From: Streptococcus lactarius
GTDB taxonomy: Bacteria > Bacillota > Bacilli > Lactobacillales > Streptococcaceae
Reading direction: 5' to 3'
Length of the DNA: 38,830 bases
Assembly: GCF_016642265.1 (NCBI RefSeq)
Contig: NZ_MRXX01000003.1
Coordinates: 158,242-197,071, forward strand
Part shown: piece after piece, positions 34,572 to 38,830 of the stretch
How the letters are laid out: each line of letters starts with the position of its first letter
How positions within the stretch are numbered: the stretch's first letter is position 1
The notes under the pieces: generated by a model
Databases searched by the model: none
The model's input: only the letters and a program-made list of their open reading frames with translations
Told to the model about the DNA's origin: nothing
Translations under genes and position numbers: made by a program

Positions 34572-35279
34572 ATGAAAATTATAGAAGTTACAGACCAAAT
34601 CGAAGGTGGAAAAGTTGCCTTTGACATCTTAAAAGAAACCATACAGAAGGGTGCGAAAACACTGGGCCTTGCGACTGGAAGTAGTCCCCTTGAATTTTAT
34701 AAACAAATTCGTGAGAGTGATTTGAACCTTTCCAATCTAACCAGTGTCAATCTCGATGAGTATGTAGGTCTAACAGGAGATGATCCTCAATCGTATCGTT
34801 ATTTCATGGAGAAAAATCTCTTTGATGCCAAACCGTTCAAAGAAAGCTATCTCCCATCAGGTGTAGAAGAAACAGCCGATCAGGAAGTTAAAAGCTACAA
34901 TCAAATCCTGCAAGAACATCCGGTAGATCTTCAGATCTTAGGGATTGGACGCAATGGGCATATCGGTTTTAATGAGCCAGGAACTCCTTTTGATAGTCAG
35001 ACTCACCTCGTTCAGTTAGATGCCTCTACGATTGAAGCCAATTCTCGCTTTTTTGATAAGATCGAAGATGTGCCAACCCAGGCGATCTCGATGGGGATAG
35101 CCAATATCTTAGCCGCAAAATCGATTATCCTATTTGCCTATGGGGAATCAAAAGCACGAGCGATCAAAGGTACGGTAGAAGGAGAAAAGTCTGAAGAAGT
35201 GCCAGCTAGTGCCCTTCAAGGCCATCCTGATGTGACGATTATTGCAGATAAGGAAGCCTTGAGCTTGTTAAGTCGTTAA
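34572..35279 (+). CDS. nagB: Glucosamine-6-phosphate deaminase
   Basis: NagB converts glucosamine-6-phosphate to fructose-6-phosphate and ammonia, feeding amino sugars into glycolysis. The 235-aa length is that of the short Gram-positive form, without the allosteric C-terminus of the E. coli enzyme. Motifs: [20 protein letters not shown] and [18 protein letters not shown] strong AGGAGG site precedes the ATG. NagR control is expected from the operator in the promoter. Confidence 0.97.
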   Translation: MKIIEVTDQIEGGKVAFDILKETIQKGAKTLGLATGSSPLEFYKQIRESDLNLSNLTSVNLDEYVGLTGDDPQSYRYFMEKNLFDAKPFKESYLPSGVEETADQEVKSYNQILQEHPVDLQILGIGRNGHIGFNEPGTPFDSQTHLVQLDASTIEANSRFFDKIEDVPTQAISMGIANILAAKSIILFAYGESKARAIKGTVEGEKSEEVPASALQGHPDVTIIADKEALSLLSR

Positions 35280-35287
35280 ATGACGGG

Positions 35288-35323
35288 ACCTATCGCTGAT
35301 TTTTCAGGGGTGATAGGTTTTTT
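35288..35323 (+). terminator. Terminator of nagB
   Basis: ACCTATC (35288-35294) pairs with GATAGGT (35312-35318), with an inner CTGA/TCAG stem, followed by six T. Confidence 0.85.
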
Positions 35324-35439
35324 AATACTTCAAAGTATGATACAATACAAGTAAGAATTGATTGAAGCGTGCTCTTTTCAGCTACTGGGAGACAAGGTGA
35401 AGGAGCTTATGCTGATGAGCCTGAGAGAAGGAAAAGTTT

Positions 35440-36786
35440 ATGATCAAGAAATATTTAATCCCTATTTGCCTCCTTCTGTGTATGGTATGCCAGCCAGTAC
35501 TAGTGAGTGCGGATGAATTGGTGGATATGGCGCAAAAAATGTATCCAAACGACCATGTCCAAGCGATCAATCGTCCGCATTCCTCCCTTATTATTGATGG
35601 TAACACGGGAAATGTTCTCTGGAAAGATAATATCGATGAAGTTAGAGATCCTGCCAGCATGAGTAAGCTTATGACGCTTTATCTCTTGTTTGAAGATATG
35701 GCCAAGGGCAAGATCAGTAAGGACGCGGTGGTCACAGCAACAGCATCAGACCAAGCTATTGGAAAGATTTATGAAATCTCCAACAATAATATTGTTGCTG
35801 GAGTTGATTATACGATTCCTGAATTGATCACGATGACGGTGGTTCCATCGTCTAACGTGTCGACGCTTATGTTGGCCAATCTCCTATCCAATAACGATCC
35901 GGATGCTTTCATCGATCGTATGAATGCCAAAGCCAAGGAATTAGGGATGACCAATACGGTCTGGAATAACCCAAGCGGGGCAGCTATTTCAACCTTGCAA
36001 GGATACTATCAGGTAGGCACTTATCCGAATGATGCGGCCAACAAAACAACGGCGCGTGATTTGGGAATTTTGGTTTATCATTTTATTCATGAATACCCAG
36101 ATATTTTAACTTATACTAATCAAGCCCAGGTCACGGTTAAAAAAGGGACTCCTTATGAGGAGACCTTTGATACCTATAATTATTCCTTACCAGGGGCGAA
36201 GTATGCCCTGAAAGGGGTGGATGGTTTAAAAACCGGATCGAGCCCTCGTGGAGCCTTTAACTACATCGCAACGATTAAACGGGGTGATCAACGTTTAATT
36301 GCTGTGATTATGGGAGTAGGGGATTGGGCAGACCAAGATGGGGAATACTACCGTCATCCATTTGGCAATGCGTTGATCGAAAAAGCTTATAAAGAATTTG
36401 GCTATAAAAAACTGTTAGATGCAGGTGTCCATCAGCTTGATGGCAAGACTTATACGCTTGAAAAACCATTTTATGCGACCGTAAAAAAAGGAGCCAAGGA
36501 GCCGACACTTGCAGTAAAAGATGGGTATTTAACGGTGGATAATGATCTCTATACCTTGTCTGAAAGTATCCGAGATGATATGAAGGTAGTGGAAGGTACC
36601 AAGCCAGAACTGGTCAAAGAAACAGCCAGTGGGAAGAATACGGCCTCTAAAAAAACAAGATGGCTTTCGTTGGACCACTTCATGATTTTGATCCCCATTG
36701 TGATTCTAGTAGTCATTCTCCTCATTGAAAAACAAAGTCGCGAGAAACGCACAAGAGATACCCAAAGGCGCTATCATAAAGAATAG
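35440..36786 (+). CDS. dacA: D-alanyl-D-alanine carboxypeptidase (PBP3/DacA)
   Basis: DacA trims the terminal D-Ala from peptidoglycan stem peptides and so limits cross-linking. The 448-aa protein has a signal peptide ending near VLVSADE. The three penicillin-binding motifs are intact: SMSK (residues 73-76), SSN (137-139) and KTG (264-266). A C-terminal membrane helix near 415-433 is followed by a basic tail. GAGAAGGAAA precedes the ATG, and an extended -10 (TGATACAAT, about 35338-35346) serves as promoter. Confidence 0.96.
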   Translation: MIKKYLIPICLLLCMVCQPVLVSADELVDMAQKMYPNDHVQAINRPHSSLIIDGNTGNVLWKDNIDEVRDPASMSKLMTLYLLFEDMAKGKISKDAVVTATASDQAIGKIYEISNNNIVAGVDYTIPELITMTVVPSSNVSTLMLANLLSNNDPDAFIDRMNAKAKELGMTNTVWNNPSGAAISTLQGYYQVGTYPNDAANKTTARDLGILVYHFIHEYPDILTYTNQAQVTVKKGTPYEETFDTYNYSLPGAKYALKGVDGLKTGSSPRGAFNYIATIKRGDQRLIAVIMGVGDWADQDGEYYRHPFGNALIEKAYKEFGYKKLLDAGVHQLDGKTYTLEKPFYATVKKGAKEPTLAVKDGYLTVDNDLYTLSESIRDDMKVVEGTKPELVKETASGKNTASKKTRWLSLDHFMILIPIVILVVILLIEKQSREKRTRDTQRRYHKE

Positions 36787-36789
36787 ATA

Positions 36790-36819
36790 GAAACTCAACT
36801 GCTACTCAGTTGGGTTTTG
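36790..36819 (+). terminator. Terminator of dacA
   Basis: CAACTG and CAGTTG pair, extended by outer AAC/GTT pairs, and are followed by GGTTTTG. The T-run is short. Confidence 0.6.
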
Positions 36820-36857
36820 TCATTGTTTCATCCATACTGATGTAGAAAAGGATTCTA

Positions 36858-38030
36858 ATGAAAAAATTTCGTAATACCTATGCAGCTTATTTGCTGCTCT
36901 ATAGTTTTTATTTCATGTCTACCTCCCTTTTTACGACCTTGATTTCGGTCTACTTGATGGGAAAACACTATAATGCCAGTCAAGTCTCTACCTTGGTTTC
37001 GGTTGCCTTTTTCTTATCCATGATCGCTCAACCATTCTTTGGCTATATCAATGAGCGGTTTGGAATCGTAAAAATGACGACCCTCAGTCTGAGTGCCATC
37101 CTTGGTGGAGTTTTAGGCTTTCTTTGGGCTCCCAATCTCTTTTGGCTGACCGTCTTTTATGGGATCGTTCTGGTCTGTTTAAATGGGACTGCCCCTATGA
37201 TGGAAGTCTTTGCGACGCAAAGTGCCTACGCTTTTGGAAAGATCCGTGTATGGGGCACGATTGGTTACTCCCTTGGTGTACAAATCGCTGGCTGGGTTTA
37301 TCATCAGTTTAGCCCTCAAGCAGTCTATTATACGGTGTTGCTGACCATTGTTTTGAGTATTTTCTGTTTAAGTGCAGTCCGTATGGGGAATAGTAAGAAA
37401 AGAGAGGAAAAAGTCAAAGAACCCGTTTCTCTTCGTCCCCTGCTGCACAATAGACCTTACCTCTTCTTTATTATTTTGATTGGTCTTGCTTCAGGAGTTG
37501 GAAACATTGGTCATACCTATATTCAAAACCTCTTGATGGATAATGGGCTCTCTGTACAGACAGCTGCAACAATCGTAGCTATCTCGGTTGTCGTCGAAGC
37601 CCCTTTGATCTTTTTCTCTGATCGGTTTATGGATAACTGGCCCCTACGCGTTTTAATTGCTCTTCCGATGGGAATTTTATGTGCTCAATATGCTATCTAT
37701 GCTCTCCCAAGCCCTATTCTTTTAAAGGTCCTGGTAACTCTTTTAGCCAAGCATACGACGGGCATGGTCTTGATTATGGTATCCTTGCGTTTTATTGCCC
37801 AACAGGTGAAGGGGAAAGACTTGGTTCTTGCTATGGCTATTGTACAGGGGGCGCGCTACCTAGGTACGATTCTATTACAACCACTGGCTGCACACTTTAT
37901 TGAATACGGCGGCTATCAACTTATGAGCTTCTTTTTAGCAGGAGTAGTAGGAATCGTTTTTGTAATGACCTTTGTCTTAAAAATGCCCCAAGGGAAGGTT
38001 CGTAGTCTATTTAGTGGGACTGTCGAATAA
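36858..38030 (+). CDS. Major facilitator superfamily transporter
   Basis: A 390-aa protein with 12 predicted membrane helices and the 6+6 MFS arrangement; a central hydrophilic loop (KKREEKVKEPVSLRPLL) lies near residues 175-195. The conserved inter-helix segment GYINERFGIVKM lies between helices 2 and 3, and KIRVWGTIGYSLG follows helix 4, as in the MFS_1-like/LacY-HcaT branch. The substrate cannot be told. AAAAGGATT precedes the ATG. It is probably transcribed alone. Confidence 0.85.
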   Translation: MKKFRNTYAAYLLLYSFYFMSTSLFTTLISVYLMGKHYNASQVSTLVSVAFFLSMIAQPFFGYINERFGIVKMTTLSLSAILGGVLGFLWAPNLFWLTVFYGIVLVCLNGTAPMMEVFATQSAYAFGKIRVWGTIGYSLGVQIAGWVYHQFSPQAVYYTVLLTIVLSIFCLSAVRMGNSKKREEKVKEPVSLRPLLHNRPYLFFIILIGLASGVGNIGHTYIQNLLMDNGLSVQTAATIVAISVVVEAPLIFFSDRFMDNWPLRVLIALPMGILCAQYAIYALPSPILLKVLVTLLAKHTTGMVLIMVSLRFIAQQVKGKDLVLAMAIVQGARYLGTILLQPLAAHFIEYGGYQLMSFFLAGVVGIVFVMTFVLKMPQGKVRSLFSGTVE

Positions 38031-38134
38031 AACACGATAGAGGAGGATTCGGATTCAACTAGCAGTTGGACAGAATGGCGGATGCTACAGTGTTTGGTCT
38101 AACTATTTTACTATTAGTAAGAACTAGTGATTAA

Positions 38135-38164
38135 TTTGACGGTCAAAGTATTTCTTGTTACAAT
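38135..38164 (+). promoter_or_regulatory. Promoter of the broken lipoprotein gene with an overlapping palindrome
   Basis: TTGACG (38136-38141), a 17-bp spacer and TACAAT (38159-38164) with a TG extension. The -35 sits in the perfect inverted repeat TTTGACGGTCAAA (38135-38147), a likely operator for an unknown regulator. A second palindrome, TTACTATTAGTAA, is slightly upstream. Confidence 0.65.
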
Positions 38165-38195
38165 AATAAATATCAAAATTAAAGGAGACCATTTT

Positions 38196-38777
38196 ATGAA
38201 GAAAATGATCTTATCGACTGCCGCACTTTTGACTCTTGTCTCGCTTGCTGCTTGTTCAAACAAGTAAGAAACAAAGAAGGAAGCTTCCAGTAGTCAAACA
38301 ACTTCAAAAGTCACCAGTAAGTCTTCTGGCACTTCAAAAAGTAAGAACACGGCAACAGATTCTGAAGAAGGATCTGCTTCAGGTGTTGTGACAGATGATG
38401 ACATCAGTAAGGCAAAGATAGTTGGCGACTTCAAAAAGCTGTTTGCAAAATTAATGGATCAAACGGTTTCTCTTACGGAAGAAGCAGGTACTTCTGTGAC
38501 AGGTGTTGATAAAGAGTCCTATGATGCAACAGTTAGCGCTTTGAAACAAGAAATGGAAAATCAAAAAGAAGTCTTTAACGAAGCATTGGAAAACATTGGT
38601 TCAGATAGTACTGTCGTTCCCAAAGAAGACCGTGAAGATTTGATCGATATCATAATAGATGCGAAAAAACAGTTGGAAGATTCTCGAAAACAAATGGAAG
38701 ATTTGAAAAAAGAATTAAGCAAATCTCCTGTCGCAGATGATTCTAGTGATGATTCAGATTCAGATTCTGACGAATAA
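38196..38777 (+). pseudogene. Lipoprotein gene interrupted by an in-frame stop codon
   Basis: The frame starts at ATG 38196 after AAAGGAG. It encodes a lipoprotein signal peptide with lipobox LAAC (Cys20), then stops at TAA 38265-38267 after only 23 codons. The same frame continues without another stop to 38777. That part encodes a Ser/Thr/Lys-rich linker, then a Glu/Lys/Asp-rich, probably helical domain with a long acidic tail (SSDDSDSDSDE). The intact gene would encode about 193 residues. A single base change (for example CAA, GAA or AAA to TAA) would explain it. I do not recognise the family. The downstream part might still be translated from an internal start, but no good ribosome site is visible. 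Confidence 0.75.
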
Positions 38778-38795
38778 GACGAATAATGTGAAGAA

Positions 38796-38830
38796 GAGAG
38801 TGGGACATAAATCGGTCATTCGTTAGAATT
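38796..38830 (-). repeat. Partial copy of hairpin-rich intergenic repeat (copy 4), inverted
   Basis: The end of the window is the reverse complement of the right end of the repeat at 5526-5705. It contains TGGGACATAA (38801-38810; one change from TGGGACAGAA) and then the bases matching 5666-5690. The window edge cuts it. It follows the broken lipoprotein gene. Confidence 0.8.

Overview
The window reads as a chromosomal segment of an oral viridans-type Streptococcus of the mitis/sanguinis kind. It is low in GC and has a Mn-type SodA, a ComX-regulated comEA-comEC pair, and a complete arginine deiminase locus in the order flp-arcABCDT with a convergent queA-arcR, as described for S. gordonii and S. 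sanguinis. The species cannot be fixed from the sequence alone. I see no prophage, insertion sequence with transposase, CRISPR array, tRNA or rRNA.

Layout. 1-5510: murF, a Nudix hydrolase, two tandem membrane proteins of the TMEM164/TP0381 type and a DUF2207 membrane protein. 5526-5705: a hairpin-rich intergenic repeat, then prfC, a PH-domain protein and corA. 8806-11476: the RNA helicase cshA with a long structured leader, flanked on both sides by minus-strand intervals that each carry a strong promoter, a foldable body and an intrinsic terminator, the hallmarks of small RNA genes. 11477-16721: a LacX-like epimerase, then minus-strand GIY-YIG, methyltransferase and P-type ATPase genes, then plsC. 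16757-22113: a cin-box and comEA-comEC, a DUF805 protein, holA and sodA. 22307-24932: a HerA-like ATPase and a beta-lactamase-fold serine hydrolase. 25270-34447: the arginine deiminase region. 34536-38030: nagB under a NagR-type operator, dacA and an MFS transporter. 38196-38777: a lipoprotein gene interrupted by an in-frame stop.

The arginine system is complete on paper. ArcD exchanges arginine for ornithine. ArcA makes citrulline and ammonia, ArcB makes ornithine and carbamoyl phosphate, and ArcC makes ATP. ArcT, an M20 peptidase, may supply arginine from peptides. Flp (Crp/Fnr family) and ArcR (ArgR family) are the likely regulators, and a perfect catabolite-responsive element lies in the arcA promoter. 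A strong hairpin-plus-U-tract between arcB and arcC and a separate promoter and leader before arcD suggest the operon is not expressed uniformly.

The least expected signals are non-coding. They are the two minus-strand small RNA candidates around cshA; a repeat whose copies lie at both window edges and at two operon ends, with paired base changes in its stems; and a set of genes whose -10 element lies 6-9 nt before the start codon with no Shine-Dalgarno sequence, which predicts leaderless or nearly leaderless mRNAs.
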